Of a stretch of 64,000 nucleotides of DNA, positions 34,614 to 44,218 are shown in pieces. Positions within the stretch are counted from its first letter, which is position 1; each line of letters starts with the position of its first letter. The translations under genes were made by a program, and so were the position numbers. The notes under the pieces were generated by a model, which saw only the letters and a list, made by a program, of their open reading frames with translations, did no database searches and was not told the origin of the DNA. The stretch comes from Sinorhizobium fredii USDA 257 (GTDB lineage Bacteria; Pseudomonadota; Alphaproteobacteria; Rhizobiales; Rhizobiaceae): contig NC_018000.1 in the NCBI RefSeq assembly GCF_000265205.3, positions 2,232,001 through 2,296,000 on the forward strand, read 5' to 3'.

Positions 34614-35077
34614 GCTGTCACCTCCCGCAACTGTCACAAAAGCGTCGCAGGTTTATCAAACGCTCGCACCAGTGGCAAATGGCATTGTAGATGCTGGAAG
34701 ATTTTTTAAGAACTACCCGCCTCACTTGGGCATTTTCTGCAGTCATTCTTATAACGAAAATTAGGTAATGCTGATCGTCCGTGAGACAATTTTGTACGCT
34801 CCGCAGCCGTGCACGCATCTCTATTATTTCATTACTTTACGTAGTTTACTAAAAGAGCTAATTTGAATATATATGATGCTGCGCTTTTAAGCATGTGGTG
34901 CTCAGGACGATGACGTCCCTTGGCCCTGTCTCCTGCCAAACCCAATTGCAGGTGCGGCGCCGGGCGAGCCAGGCTGAGCCTGCACGCGACGGAAAATCGT
35001 CAGGGCAATTTCCTTCAATAACCACGGTTGGCTTTGTCATACCTTCCAGGCGGCTGGGACCACGCTTGAGGAAGACC
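34614..35077. other. Intergenic region, AT-rich right boundary of the T3SS locus
   Basis: About 460 bases with no supportable gene. Bases 34650-34890 are clearly richer in A+T than the surroundings and should contain the promoter of the leftward large gene. Nothing like an integrase, attachment repeat or IS end is seen. Confidence 0.5.
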
Positions 35078-35488
35078 GTGACACGCTGCGCATTCATCAT
35101 CGACCACGCCCTGCCCCGAGGCCTGATCGCCAACACCGCCGCCATATTGGCCATGACTCTCGGCAAGGAGCGGCCGGATTTGATCGGCCATGCCGTCCAC
35201 GATGCCGACGGTAACTGTCATCAAGGGATCACCACCATCGTCATGCCCATCCTGATGTCTAACGTCGACGGCCTGAGGGAGCTGAGGCGGCGGGCGGTAT
35301 CGCAGGAAACATCGGGATTGGCTGTGATCGACGTGACCGAGACGGCGCAGCGCGCCAAGAGCTATCAGGCCTATGAGCACGGCATCGGCGAAATGCGGCA
35401 TGATCACCTGCGCTATCTCGGCCTTTGCCTTCACGGTCCCGAGAAGCTGGTCCGCTCGCTGACCGGCGACCTGCCGCTGATGAAATAG
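35078..35488 (+). CDS. DUF2000 family protein
   Basis: A 136-residue protein that matches the DUF2000 pattern (CAFIIDHALPRGLIANTAAILAMTLG near the start, GHAVHDADGNCHQGITTIVMPIL in the middle). The start is GTG 35078 with AGGAAG upstream; longer in-frame starts add a basic tail without similarity. Members of this family resemble peptidyl-tRNA hydrolase-fold proteins and often lie next to LysE exporters, as here (8 bases to the next gene). Function unknown. Confidence 0.75.
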   Translation: MTRCAFIIDHALPRGLIANTAAILAMTLGKERPDLIGHAVHDADGNCHQGITTIVMPILMSNVDGLRELRRRAVSQETSGLAVIDVTETAQRAKSYQAYEHGIGEMRHDHLRYLGLCLHGPEKLVRSLTGDLPLMK

Positions 35489-35496
35489 AGGCACCC

Positions 35497-36093
35497 ATGT
35501 CGCTGGCACACTATCTTTCGATGGGCTCCTTCGCGCTTGCCGCCTCCATCTCGCCGGGACCGGTCAACATCGTCGCCCTGACCACCGGCCTTCGCCATGG
35601 CTTTCGCGCCAGCATGGGCCACGTGACCGGCGCGACGGTCGGCTTCACAGCGCTTTTGCTGCTGAGTGGGCTCGGTCTTGCCGAACTGCTGTTGCAATGG
35701 CCGGGCGCGACAAGGATCATCGGCGCGGCCGGCGTGGCCTTCCTAGTCTATCTCGCCTGGAAGCTCTGGCGGGACGACGGACGCATTTCGGACGGCAAGG
35801 TGCGGCGGCCGCCCTCGCTTCTCTCCGGTGCCGCGCAGCAATGGCTCAATCCGAAAGCCTGGATCGCCGCGATCGCCGGCATGGGAGCCTTCGGCATGGA
35901 CGGTGGAACGGCCCGGATTTGGCTGTTTTCGGCGCTCTACTTCGTCGTCTGCTACGCCTCGATCGCCGCCTGGGCCTATGCCGGGGCGCGCCTGCGCCAT
36001 TACCTCGACGATGCAGGGCGAATGCGCGCCTTCAATCGGGCGATGGCGGCGCTCGTCGCGCTCAGCGCCCTCTACCTCGCCTTCGAGAGCTGA
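35497..36093 (+). CDS. LysE/RhtB family amino-acid exporter
   Basis: A 198-residue membrane protein with about six hydrophobic segments. The N-terminal ALAASISPGPVNIVALTTGLRHG is the conserved LysE start, and QQWLNPKAWIAAIAGMGAF is the second conserved block. It would export an amino acid or related compound. It starts 8 bases after DUF2000 and is probably co-transcribed with it. The convergent AraC regulator ends at the next base. Confidence 0.88.
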   Translation: MSLAHYLSMGSFALAASISPGPVNIVALTTGLRHGFRASMGHVTGATVGFTALLLLSGLGLAELLLQWPGATRIIGAAGVAFLVYLAWKLWRDDGRISDGKVRRPPSLLSGAAQQWLNPKAWIAAIAGMGAFGMDGGTARIWLFSALYFVVCYASIAAWAYAGARLRHYLDDAGRMRAFNRAMAALVALSALYLAFES

Positions 36094-36933
36094 TCATCGC
36101 CGCGCGTCGGCGGTCGGATGCGCGCTCCGCAGCCGCGCATATTGGCGCGGCGTCGCCGCCACATGCTGCTTGAAGACCCGCTGGAAATGGGCCTGGTCGG
36201 CAAAACCTGCCGAGAGCGCAACATCAACGACGGACCGGCCACGACGCAGTTCGCTCTGCCCGAACTGGATGCGGCGGTTGAGCTGGTAAGCATGCGGCGT
36301 CATGCCGTAGCGCGACCTGAAGGCCCGCACCAGATAGGACGGGGACAGGCCCGAGACGTCGGCGATTTCATTGAGCCGCAGGCGGCGCGTGCAATGCTCG
36401 GTGATGAAGGCGGCGGCACGATCGAGGCGAGGCGTTTCCTGTGCCAGTCGCTCGTCGATCCTCTCGAGGCGATTGTCGAGATCGCCAAAGAAGGCCGCCG
36501 CCGCGCATTCCTTGGCGAGTACCTCGGTTTCCGCGTCGAACAGCACGTCGAACAATCGGTTGAGGCTGCGATAGAGGTGAGAATCGGTGCTCACCACGGC
36601 AGCATAAGGGGTGAAGTCTGCCGCCTGCTGCATCTCCGTCAGCCAGGAAACGTCCACATAGAGCATGCGATAGCCCCAGGGCACGTTTTGAAGCGGGTTG
36701 CAGGCATGCGCCTCTTCGGGGTTCATCAGAACGACCGTGCCGGCCGCCACGTCGTGCCGATAGCGCCCATTGCGGTAGTTGCTGCGGCCATGTGTGACCG
36801 CGCCGATCGAAAAGGTCCAGTGACTGTGGAGACCGTAACAGACGTCGCGCCCGTCGGCCACCTGGCGCGCCTCCAGAAAGGGGAGCGCCGGATCGCGCCA
36901 GAATATGTGGGCGTCGACGGGCCGGGGAGCCAT
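36094..36933 (-). CDS. AraC family transcriptional regulator with cupin-type sensor
   Basis: A 279-residue regulator: N-terminal arabinose-binding/cupin-like domain (HSHWTFSIGAVTHGRSNYR, AAGTVVLMNPEEAHACNP) and C-terminal double helix-turn-helix (LRLNEIADVSGLSPSYLVRAFRSRYGMTPHAY and VVDVALSAGFADQAHFQRVFKQHVAATP). ATG 36933 has a GAGG site; an ATG 33 bases upstream has none. It ends exactly where the LysE gene ends. Such regulators commonly control a neighbouring LysE exporter. Confidence 0.88.
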   Translation of the reverse strand: MAPRPVDAHIFWRDPALPFLEARQVADGRDVCYGLHSHWTFSIGAVTHGRSNYRNGRYRHDVAAGTVVLMNPEEAHACNPLQNVPWGYRMLYVDVSWLTEMQQAADFTPYAAVVSTDSHLYRSLNRLFDVLFDAETEVLAKECAAAAFFGDLDNRLERIDERLAQETPRLDRAAAFITEHCTRRLRLNEIADVSGLSPSYLVRAFRSRYGMTPHAYQLNRRIQFGQSELRRGRSVVDVALSAGFADQAHFQRVFKQHVAATPRQYARLRSAHPTADARR

Positions 36934-37310
36934 GCTGCCTCGCACTGCGAAATTGGGACTGGGCACAACGTCATAGGCCAGTTCGCCACTACAGACAAAT
37001 CGCCCCGGGCCGGCTTATTTCCAACGGGAAGGAAGGCATCAACAGAGTTCCGGCAGGCAGGAAAGCGTATTTCCGATGCCGAAACAACCCTCGCACGACG
37101 GTCGTTTCGGCGGCCCCGCAAGGTCATGCGCAGCGGGAATAACCTGCAAAATCCGCATATTGCGGGAGTCCTTGAATCGAAACCGATTTAAGGATAAAAT
37201 TACCCCAGCAATTCAAGGCGTTACGGCAACCGTGCGATCCCAAACGACCGGAGCCGTGTGTTGCACGCGAGTGGTGACGCTTTGATCAAGCTTCATACGT
37301 GGAGGTTGTC
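36934..37310. other. Intergenic region between AraC regulator and SPW gene
   Basis: About 380 bases without a supportable gene. It holds the upstream region of the leftward AraC gene, a degenerate RIME-like repeat (about 37173-37230) and the promoter region of the SPW gene. Confidence 0.5.
37173..37230. repeat. RIME-like repeat, degenerate partial copy
   Basis: Contains AATCGAAACCGATTTAAGGA, then CAGCAATTCAAGGCGTTACG, which match the palindrome and central block of the other copies. The second palindrome is missing. Confidence 0.5.
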
Positions 37311-37667
37311 ATGCCCAACACCCTTATGGCAGGAAGAAGAAGTCAGGATTGGGCCAATCTGGTCCTGGCCGTCTGCCTGTTCCTCTCTCCCTGGGTCATC
37401 GGCTTCGCATCTGATACGACGCCGACCTGGAACGCTTGGATCGCCGCAATCGTGCTCGGCGCCCTTGCGGTCGCGACCCTTTCGGCCTTCGCCGAATGGG
37501 AGGAATGGGCCAATATGGTGATCGGTCTGTGGTTGATCGTTTCTCCCTGGATCCTCGGCTTCATGGCGAATGCGAACGCGATGTGGACTCACGTCATTCT
37601 CGGCGTGCTCGTCGCCGCAATCGCCGCCTGGGCGCTCTGGGATTATCGTCATCACCTGCATGCCTAG
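37311..37667 (+). CDS. SPW-repeat membrane protein
   Basis: A 118-residue membrane protein made of two copies of the SPW unit: WANLVLAVCLFLSPWVIGF and WANMVIGLWLIVSPWILGF, each followed by W-AWI/W-HVI and another hydrophobic helix (four helices in total). GGAGG lies 6 bases before ATG 37311. Members of this family are common in rhizobia and have no known function. An imperfect hairpin (37668-37703) follows the stop. Confidence 0.85.
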   Translation: MPNTLMAGRRSQDWANLVLAVCLFLSPWVIGFASDTTPTWNAWIAAIVLGALAVATLSAFAEWEEWANMVIGLWLIVSPWILGFMANANAMWTHVILGVLVAAIAAWALWDYRHHLHA

Positions 37668-37703
37668 ACTTAACGGCTTCGGCTCGAGCCGGAGCCGCTA
37701 AGT
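37668..37703 (+). terminator. Imperfect hairpin after SPW gene
   Basis: ACTTA...TAAGT flanks a GC-rich inner stem (CGGCT with AGCCG around GGCTCGAGCC), immediately after the stop codon. There is no T-run. Confidence 0.4.
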
Positions 37704-37787
37704 CACAGCGCTGGGATCGAGCGGCCCACGAGAAACGACGACCGCTCGAACATGTCGCGCGTTCGCTATGAACGCTGTGCCGACTAT

Positions 37788-37820
37788 CTCCCGCTTTTCG
37801 GGAATGCCGGAAAGCGGGAG
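37788..37820 (-). terminator. Hairpin after the thu operon
   Basis: Inverted repeat CTCCCGCTTT / AAAGCGGGAG with a 13-base loop, 11 bases beyond the thuB stop codon on the minus strand. Confidence 0.5.
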
Positions 37821-37830
37821 CAGCTTTGAG

Positions 37831-38919
37831 TTATCCTCCGACGACGAGCCGCCCGTCCGCGACCCACTCCATATCCGCGACCCCGAGTTCCCGCCGCTCA
37901 CGCTCGGTTTCGATCGCGAGATCGAGGACCTTCTGCAGGTCGGCGGCATGGCGGAAGCCGGGCTCGGTCACCTGCCCGGCCTGAACCGCGGCGACGAAGC
38001 GCTCGTAATTGGTCGGCACCGCGCCCGCATCGACCTCGCGCCAGATGGCCTTTTCGACGTCGGGCCCGAGGCACGCCCGCAGGCTAGAGCCATCCGGCGT
38101 GTGGATCACCTCCAGCGCACCCTTGTCGCCATGCAGCCTCAGCCTCAGCTCGTTAAGATGGCCGGTTGCCCAGCGGCTCGCATGAATGACGCCCATGGCA
38201 CCGCTGTCGAACTCCACCGTCATGGCAAAACTGTCATTGGCATCGAGGTCGTATTCGCCGATCCGGTTACCGGGCACCTTGTCGAAGGCCTTCAGCCGCG
38301 CGAACACACGCTCGACCGAAATGCCGGCCCCATAGCCGGCAAAATCGAGAATATGAATGCCGACATCGCCGAGCACGCCGTTCGAGCCGTGCCTGGTCGA
38401 AAGCCGCCACAGCCACTTGGACTCGCTTGCCCAGTCGCCCCAGGCCTTCGACACCAGCCAGCTCTGCAGGTAGGAGGCTTCCAGATGCCGGACCTCGCCG
38501 ATGGCGCCGGAGAGCACCAGTTCGCGCGCCTTCTGGAGCGGCGCCACATTGCGGTAGGTGAGGTTGACCATGGCGATGAGGCCGGAGCGCTCGGCCGCCG
38601 CGGCCATTTCCGCAGCTTTTTCATAGTTCTCCGCCAACGGCTTCTCGCAGAGCACGTGCTTGCCGGCGGCAATCAGCGCAAGCGTCGTCGGATGGTGCGC
38701 CTTGTCGGGGGTGACGTTGGTCGCAGCGTCGAATTGCCCCCAGGCGATCGCCTCCTCGAGCGACGTGAAGGTATGCTCGATACCGTGCTGCTCGGCAAAG
38801 GCCTTGGCGCGGTTCGGGTCGACGTCGACGGCGCCGACCATTTCGACGCCGTCTATCTTGGCAAAGGCGTTGGCATGGCTGTTTGCCATGCCGCCGGTTC
38901 CGAGTATCAGCAGACGCAT
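37831..38919 (-). CDS. thuB: ThuB-like Gfo/Idh/MocA oxidoreductase
   Basis: A 362-residue NAD(P)-dependent oxidoreductase with Rossmann start LILGTGGMANSHANAF and the catalytic-region CEKPLAENYEKA. It is the last gene of the trehalose/maltose/sucrose utilisation operon thuEFGKAB described on pSymB of S. meliloti, where ThuA and ThuB are needed for catabolism of trehalose and related disaccharides. ATG 38919 is preferred (GAGGAG 7 bases upstream) over an ATG at 38934 that overlaps the thuA stop. Recent work on this family supports oxidation at C-3 of sugars; the substrate here follows from the operon. Confidence 0.88.
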   Translation of the reverse strand: MRLLILGTGGMANSHANAFAKIDGVEMVGAVDVDPNRAKAFAEQHGIEHTFTSLEEAIAWGQFDAATNVTPDKAHHPTTLALIAAGKHVLCEKPLAENYEKAAEMAAAAERSGLIAMVNLTYRNVAPLQKARELVLSGAIGEVRHLEASYLQSWLVSKAWGDWASESKWLWRLSTRHGSNGVLGDVGIHILDFAGYGAGISVERVFARLKAFDKVPGNRIGEYDLDANDSFAMTVEFDSGAMGVIHASRWATGHLNELRLRLHGDKGALEVIHTPDGSSLRACLGPDVEKAIWREVDAGAVPTNYERFVAAVQAGQVTEPGFRHAADLQKVLDLAIETERERRELGVADMEWVADGRLVVGG

Positions 38920-38930
38920 CGGCACGCTCC

Positions 38931-39716
38931 TCATCTGTAGCCCGCTTCGCCGGCGCGGTGCAGTTTCGGGCCACGCTCGACGATCGGCTCCAGCGCCCTT
39001 TCCACCGGCACGTTCGGCGCCTCGTGGATCGCCTTGTAGGACCCTTGCGGGTTATGCGCCCATTTCACCGAATTGCGCAGCACATGCTGCACCGTTTCAT
39101 CGTGATAGGTCGGATAGGTCTCGTGGCCGGGACGAAAATAGAAGATGTTGCCGGCGCCGCGCCGCCAGGTCAGCCCGGAGCGGAACACCTCGCCGCCGGC
39201 AAACCAGGAGATGAACACCGTCTCCAGCGGCTCCGGCACGGAGAATTGCTCGCCATACATCTCCTCGTGCTCGATGACGAAATTGTCGCCGAGGCCTTCG
39301 GCAATCGGATGGCGCGGGTTGACGACCCAGACGCGCTCGCGTTCGCCCGCCTCGCGCCATTTGAGTGCGCAGGGCGTGCCCATCAGCCGCTTAAAGACCT
39401 TGGAGAAATGGCCGGAATGCAGCACGATCAGTCCCATGCCTTCCCAGACCCGCTTGGCGACCCGCTCGACGATCCTGTCGTCGACGGCGCCATGATCCTT
39501 GTGGCCCCACCACAAAAGCACATCGGCCGAAGCCAGCCGCTCCTCGCTCAGCCCGTGCTCCGGCTCCTGCAGCGTCGCCGTCGTCGCCTTGATCGCCGGA
39601 TCGGTGTTCAGCGCCGCGGCGATCGTGTTGTGCATGCCGTCCGGATAGATTTCCCGCACGACGGCATTCGTCTGCTCGTGGATGTTCTCACCCCATACGA
39701 TGGTGTTGATAGACAA
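38931..39716 (-). CDS. thuA: ThuA trehalose utilisation protein
   Basis: A 261-residue ThuA-family protein with a class-I-amidotransferase-like fold. [15 protein letters not shown] and [20 protein letters not shown] are characteristic, and the histidines in [10 protein letters not shown] and [11 protein letters not shown] are conserved metal-region residues. It acts with ThuB in disaccharide catabolism. It lies between thuK and thuB on the same strand, in the same order as in S. meliloti. Confidence 0.93.
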   Translation of the reverse strand: MSINTIVWGENIHEQTNAVVREIYPDGMHNTIAAALNTDPAIKATTATLQEPEHGLSEERLASADVLLWWGHKDHGAVDDRIVERVAKRVWEGMGLIVLHSGHFSKVFKRLMGTPCALKWREAGERERVWVVNPRHPIAEGLGDNFVIEHEEMYGEQFSVPEPLETVFISWFAGGEVFRSGLTWRRGAGNIFYFRPGHETYPTYHDETVQHVLRNSVKWAHNPQGSYKAIHEAPNVPVERALEPIVERGPKLHRAGEAGYR

Positions 39717-39856
39717 GGTCGTTCTCCTGCTGATTGGGGCATCCGCCGCGGGTGCCCGCTGTCCGTGAATTGAGTCTGTCGACCGGGGTCGGGCTGGGAT
39801 TTCGCCCTACCGGGTCTAACGTCTGGCATTTGGAAATGATCCGAAATCGATGCGAT

Positions 39857-39950
39857 CTACAGCGCCACGCGTCTTCTCAGACGCACAAAGGTCGCTGTAG
39901 CACTTTGAATGCTGCATGTTTTTATCCTTAAATCGGCGACGATTTAAGGA
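39857..39950. repeat. RIME-like intergenic palindromic repeat, copy in inverse orientation
   Basis: Starts CTACAGCGCCACGCGTCTTC and ends CCTTAAATCGGCGACGATTTAAGG, a near-perfect palindrome. It lies between thuK and thuA inside the thu operon and so is transcribed with it; it could form strong mRNA hairpins that change the ratio of transporter to enzyme. Confidence 0.75.
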
Positions 39951-39958
39951 AGCATGCA

Positions 39959-40987
39959 TTACGCGGCACCTCGCAGAATGTGGCGTCCTATCGACCGCCC
40001 CGCCGCATCGAAGCGGTGGATCTGGCCGGCCTCGGGAGCGATCCGCACCGTCTCGCCGGGCTGATGCCGGGACGTCCCGGTCTCCCGGACGATTACCGGT
40101 TCGCCGGCGCCGATGTCGAGGTAGATGTAGCTGTCGGATCCGAGCATCTCGGAGTGGACGACGGTTCCGGCCCATTGCCCGTCCCCGCCGGCGATCTCCA
40201 GATGTTCCGCCCGGATGCCGATCGTCTCGGCTTCGTGGAGCGCGGCGAAATTCCCCGAGAGGAAGTTCATCTTTGGCGAACCGATGAAGCCGGCGACAAA
40301 CACCGAGTTCGGATTTTCGTAAAGCTCGAGCGGCGTGCCGATCTGTTCGACGCGCCCGTCTCTCAGCACGCAGATGCGATCGGCGAGCGTCATCGCCTCG
40401 ACCTGATCATGCGTGACATAGATCATCGTCGTCTTGTGCATGCTGCGATGAAGCTTGGCGATCTCGATGCGGGTGGCGACGCGCAGCGCCGCATCAAGAT
40501 TGGAAAGCGGCTCGTCGAACAGAAAGACTTTGGGATCGCGCACGATCGCGCGTCCGATCGCGACGCGCTGCCGCTGGCCACCCGAGAGCTGACGCGGCAG
40601 CCGCTCAAGATAAGGTGTGAGTTGCAGCATCTCCGCCGCCGCCTCCACGCGCTTGCGGCACTGCTCCTTGTCCTTGCCGGCAAGCTGCATCCCGAAGGCC
40701 ATGTTCTCGAAGACCGTCATGTGCGGGTAAAGCGCATAGGACTGAAAGACCATGGCGATGCCACGTTTCGACGGGACGAGATGGTTGACGACCTCACCGT
40801 CGAAAGAGAGCGTGCCGGAGGTGATCTCCTCGAGGCCGGCAATCAGCCTCAAAAGAGTGGACTTCCCGCAACCGGAAGGGCCGACGAAAACCATAAACTC
40901 GCCCGCCCGGATATCCATGCTGACGCCCTTGATGACGTCGTAGGCGCCGAACGACTTGCGAATGTCGCGCAATTGCAGCTCTGCCAT
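39959..40987 (-). CDS. thuK: ThuK sugar ABC transporter ATPase (MsmK/UgpC type)
   Basis: A 342-residue carbohydrate-importer ATPase. Walker A GPSGCGKST, signature LSGGQRQRVAIGRAIV, Walker B VFLFDEPLSNLDAALR and the C-terminal MOP-type regulatory domain (about 240-340) are present. It energises trehalose/maltose/sucrose import with ThuEFG. It is separated from thuA by a RIME-like repeat. Confidence 0.92.
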   Translation of the reverse strand: MAELQLRDIRKSFGAYDVIKGVSMDIRAGEFMVFVGPSGCGKSTLLRLIAGLEEITSGTLSFDGEVVNHLVPSKRGIAMVFQSYALYPHMTVFENMAFGMQLAGKDKEQCRKRVEAAAEMLQLTPYLERLPRQLSGGQRQRVAIGRAIVRDPKVFLFDEPLSNLDAALRVATRIEIAKLHRSMHKTTMIYVTHDQVEAMTLADRICVLRDGRVEQIGTPLELYENPNSVFVAGFIGSPKMNFLSGNFAALHEAETIGIRAEHLEIAGGDGQWAGTVVHSEMLGSDSYIYLDIGAGEPVIVRETGTSRHQPGETVRIAPEAGQIHRFDAAGRSIGRHILRGAA

Positions 40988-40997
40988 CTCTTAACTC

Positions 40998-41828
40998 CTA
41001 ACCTTTGACGCCGCCGGCCGTCAGGCCGGAAATGATCCGCCGCTGAAAGATGAGCACGAGCACCACCAGTGGCACCGTGACGATCACCGATGCGGCCATG
41101 ATGTTGCCCCACGGTATTTCGAAGTTGCTGCTGCCTGAAAGGAGCGCAATCGCCACCGGCACCGTGCGCTGCACGTCCGACGAGGTGAAGGTGAGCGCGA
41201 ACAGGAATTCGTTCCAGGCGGCAATGAAGGCGAGCAGGCCGGTCGTGACCAGGGCCGGCCACATCAGCGGCATGAACACCCGCGTGATGATCACCCAGGG
41301 CGAGGCGCCGTCGACGATCGCCGCTTCCTCGATCTCCACCGGCAGATCGCGCATGAAGGTTGTCAGCACCCAGACCGTAAACGGCAACGTGAAGATCATG
41401 TAGGAAAAGATCAGCGCCAACGGCGTGTTGAAGATCCCGATCCCGCGTATCAGCTCGAAGAGACCGGCAAGAACGGCGATCTGCGGAAACATCGACACCG
41501 ACAGGATGGTCAGCAGCAGCAGCGACCGGCCGCGGAAGCGCACCCGTCCGAGCGCATAGGCGGCGGTGACCGCGAGCAGCAGCGAGATGGCGACGACCAA
41601 CGTCGCCACGAGCAGCGAATTTCCGAGATTCCGCAGGAAGCTGCCGCTCGAGACGACGTTCGTGTAATTGGCCAGCGACAGTTCGCTTGGCCAATAGTCG
41701 ACGCGGAAGAGGGCAGTGCCGGATTTGAGGCTCGTCAGGACCGCGTAGTAGAAGGGAAAGACCGCGATGACGATGATCGTCGCGACGAGCAGGTAGAAAG
41801 CGGTGCGTTTCGCGAGTGTCGCAGCCAT
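40998..41828 (-). CDS. thuG: ThuG sugar ABC transporter permease (MalG type)
   Basis: A 276-residue membrane permease with six hydrophobic segments. The coupling loop EAAIVDGASPWVIITRVFMPLMWPAL carries the EAA motif of the inner-membrane component. The ATG at 41828 shares one base with the thuF stop (TGATG); the longer ORF start lies inside thuF. Pairs with ThuF. Confidence 0.92.
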   Translation of the reverse strand: MAATLAKRTAFYLLVATIIVIAVFPFYYAVLTSLKSGTALFRVDYWPSELSLANYTNVVSSGSFLRNLGNSLLVATLVVAISLLLAVTAAYALGRVRFRGRSLLLLTILSVSMFPQIAVLAGLFELIRGIGIFNTPLALIFSYMIFTLPFTVWVLTTFMRDLPVEIEEAAIVDGASPWVIITRVFMPLMWPALVTTGLLAFIAAWNEFLFALTFTSSDVQRTVPVAIALLSGSSNFEIPWGNIMAASVIVTVPLVVLVLIFQRRIISGLTAGGVKG

Positions 41829-42814
41829 CAGCGTTCTCCTCCGTCGAAGTTGACGCGCCCGAACCACATGTAGAGGATGGTGATCGAGGCGATGATCAGG
41901 AACAGCATGGTCGAGGCGGCCGCGCCGTAGGCGAACTTGTCGAAATCGAAAAGGTTCTCGCGGGCCAGCACCGACATCGTCTTCGTCTGCGCATTGTTGG
42001 GGGTGAGTACGTAGATGAGGTCGAAGATGCGCAGCGCGTCGAGCATCCGGAAGATCACCGCGACCATCAGTGCCGGCCGGATGAGCGGCAAGGTCACCCG
42101 CCAGAACACCCGGAGCGGATGGACCCCGTCTATCCTGGTGGCCTCATAGATGTCGATCGGCACCATCTGCAGGCCGGCGAGGATCAGGAGCGCCATGAAC
42201 GGCGTCGTCTTCCAGACGTCGACGATGAGCACGGCGATCATCGCCGTATCGGGACTGGCGGTCCAGGCGATCTTCTGGCTGATCAGGCCGAGCCCGAGCA
42301 ATATCTCGTTCAGAATGCCGAACTGATCGTTGAGCATCCATGCCCACATCTTTGCCGAAACGATCGTCGGGATCGCCCACGGAATGAGGATTGCCGCCCG
42401 CACCAGGCCGCGCCCGGGAAAATGGGCATTCAGCACCAGGGCGACGACGAGCCCCAGCGCCGTCTCGATGCTGACGGAGATCACGGTGAATTTCAGCGTG
42501 TTCCAGACGGCGTTCCACCAGGCCGGATCGGCGAGCAGGCCCTTGTAGATGGTGCGGCCGCTCTTCAGCGTGATCCAGGAAAGATAGTTCTGAAAGCCGA
42601 CGAAATCGGCGGCGGCAAGGTTGGTCAGCGACGCATTGGTGAAGCTGAAATAGATAGTCCGGACAAGCGGCCAGCCGGCGACGAGCGCCAGCACCAGCAG
42701 GGTCGGTGCCAGGAACACCCAGGCGGAGCGGACGCGCTGGACCTTGAGGTCCGAATTGATATAGCTCGAATGCGCAAGCGCGGCCGGTGGGTCCGCGACG
42801 GTGAGATCGATCAT
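41828..42814 (-). CDS. thuF: ThuF sugar ABC transporter permease (MalF type)
   Basis: A 328-residue permease with six hydrophobic segments after a polar N-terminal tail. The EAA-loop is EATRIDGVHPLRVFWRVTLPLIRPAL. GGGGAG precedes the ATG. It follows thuE by about 140 bases and overlaps thuG by one base. Confidence 0.92.
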   Translation of the reverse strand: MIDLTVADPPAALAHSSYINSDLKVQRVRSAWVFLAPTLLVLALVAGWPLVRTIYFSFTNASLTNLAAADFVGFQNYLSWITLKSGRTIYKGLLADPAWWNAVWNTLKFTVISVSIETALGLVVALVLNAHFPGRGLVRAAILIPWAIPTIVSAKMWAWMLNDQFGILNEILLGLGLISQKIAWTASPDTAMIAVLIVDVWKTTPFMALLILAGLQMVPIDIYEATRIDGVHPLRVFWRVTLPLIRPALMVAVIFRMLDALRIFDLIYVLTPNNAQTKTMSVLARENLFDFDKFAYGAAASTMLFLIIASITILYMWFGRVNFDGGER

Positions 42815-42955
42815 AAGGTTGGCTCCCCATTGCCGTTCGGCTTTCGCCGCTAGGTTTCAGGGGGATGGCGGCCGGAGTGGGCCGCCATCCCCGGCGACGG
42901 CTGCAAGGCGGGGAGAGAGGTACAAAGTTTTACAGGCTTCCCCGCCCGGGGAGGT

Positions 42956-44218
42956 TTACCAGCTGTCGCCTTTGAGCTCGGTCAGCTCGACTTCCAGCAG
43001 TTCGAGGTTCTCGGCAGCGGTGCCGTCGCCGGAGAGCGTGTTATGGACGGCGCTCCAGAGTTTCGAGGAGACCTCGTTATACTTGACCTTCGTGACGGCC
43101 GACGGGCGCGGCACGGCACTTTGGAAGATCGGTTTCCAGTTCGGCATGAAGGGGTGGGTGGCGGCAATTTCCGCGTCGTCGTAAAGGGCGGCAACCGTCG
43201 GCAATTGCGACAGTTGCAGGGCACGCGCTTTCTGCACTTCCTTGGACGAGAGGAACTTTACGAGCTCGATCGCCGCTTCCTGCTCATCGGAGTATTTCGA
43301 CACCGCGAGGTTCCAGCCGCCGAGCGTCGAGGACGGCTTTTCGCCGTCGGTCGCGGTCGGCAGCGGCATCACGTCGAACTTGCCCTTGACGGCGCTGTCG
43401 TCACCATTTCCGAGCGCATAGGCATAGGGCCAGTTGCGCATGAAGACGGCATTGCCGGTCTGCCAGACGCCGCGCGATTCCTCCTCCTGATAAGCAAGCA
43501 CGCCCTCGGGCGCGATCGTGCCGATCCAGCCCTTGGCCCGCTCGATGGCCGCAGCCGCCTTTTCGTTGTTGACGGAGATCGTCCCGTCGGCCTCGACGAT
43601 CTGCCCGCCACCGGAGGACTTGATCCATTCCAGCGCGTTGCAGGTCAGCCCCTCATAGGCATTGCCCTGGAAGACATAGCCCCAGAGATCGGCCTTCCCG
43701 TCGGCCCGCTCCTTTTCCTGGATCTCCTTGGCGATCGCCGCCAATTCGTCCCAGGTCTTGGGCGGCGTCTTGCCATATTTCTCCAGCAAGTCCTTGCGGT
43801 AGTAGAGTGCCGGCGCATCGGTGAAGATCGGCAGCGCCACCAGCTTGCCGTTGACGGTCTGTGACTGGATAATCGACGGAAAGTGATCGCCGACCACGTC
43901 TTTGGCGGCCTCGGTGAGGTCGACGAACTGGTCGGCGAGCTGCGGCGCCCAGATAACGTCCGTCTGGTAGACGTCGACGTCCTTGTTTCCAGCCGCCAGC
44001 CACAGCCGGTATTGGCTGAATTGCTCGCTGCTCGACGGCGGCATGGTGACGAGACTGACCTTGTGGCCGGTCTTTTTCTCGAAGGCGTCGAGCTGTTCGC
44101 GCATGAAATGCACGTTCTTGCCGGTGGTGTTGGCGGCAAGCGCGAGCTCCGCAGCGACGGCAAGATCGGCGGCGCCCAAAGCGGCGCAGAGAGTCAAGGT
44201 TCTCAGAAGCAGTGTCAT
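42956..44218 (-). CDS. thuE: ThuE periplasmic trehalose/maltose/sucrose-binding protein
   Basis: A 420-residue extracellular solute-binding protein of family 1. The signal peptide ends near AVAAE. The mature part begins ELALAANTTGKNVHFMREQLDAFEKKTGHKV and includes WAPQLADQFVDLTE, ALPIFTDAPALYYRKDLLEKYGKTPPKTWDELAAIAKEI. ATG 44218 has GGAGG at a proper distance; the longer ORF start adds 9 residues before the signal. First gene of the operon, divergent from thuR. Confidence 0.92.
   Translation of the reverse strand: MTLLLRTLTLCAALGAADLAVAAELALAANTTGKNVHFMREQLDAFEKKTGHKVSLVTMPPSSSEQFSQYRLWLAAGNKDVDVYQTDVIWAPQLADQFVDLTEAAKDVVGDHFPSIIQSQTVNGKLVALPIFTDAPALYYRKDLLEKYGKTPPKTWDELAAIAKEIQEKERADGKADLWGYVFQGNAYEGLTCNALEWIKSSGGGQIVEADGTISVNNEKAAAAIERAKGWIGTIAPEGVLAYQEEESRGVWQTGNAVFMRNWPYAYALGNGDDSAVKGKFDVMPLPTATDGEKPSSTLGGWNLAVSKYSDEQEAAIELVKFLSSKEVQKARALQLSQLPTVAALYDDAEIAATHPFMPNWKPIFQSAVPRPSAVTKVKYNEVSSKLWSAVHNTLSGDGTAAENLELLEVELTELKGDSW

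Noticed and set aside
34665..34690. TGGCA-type sequence resembling a sigma54 promoter
   Set aside because: The -12 GC element is missing at the required spacing, and it points away from the large gene that would need a promoter.
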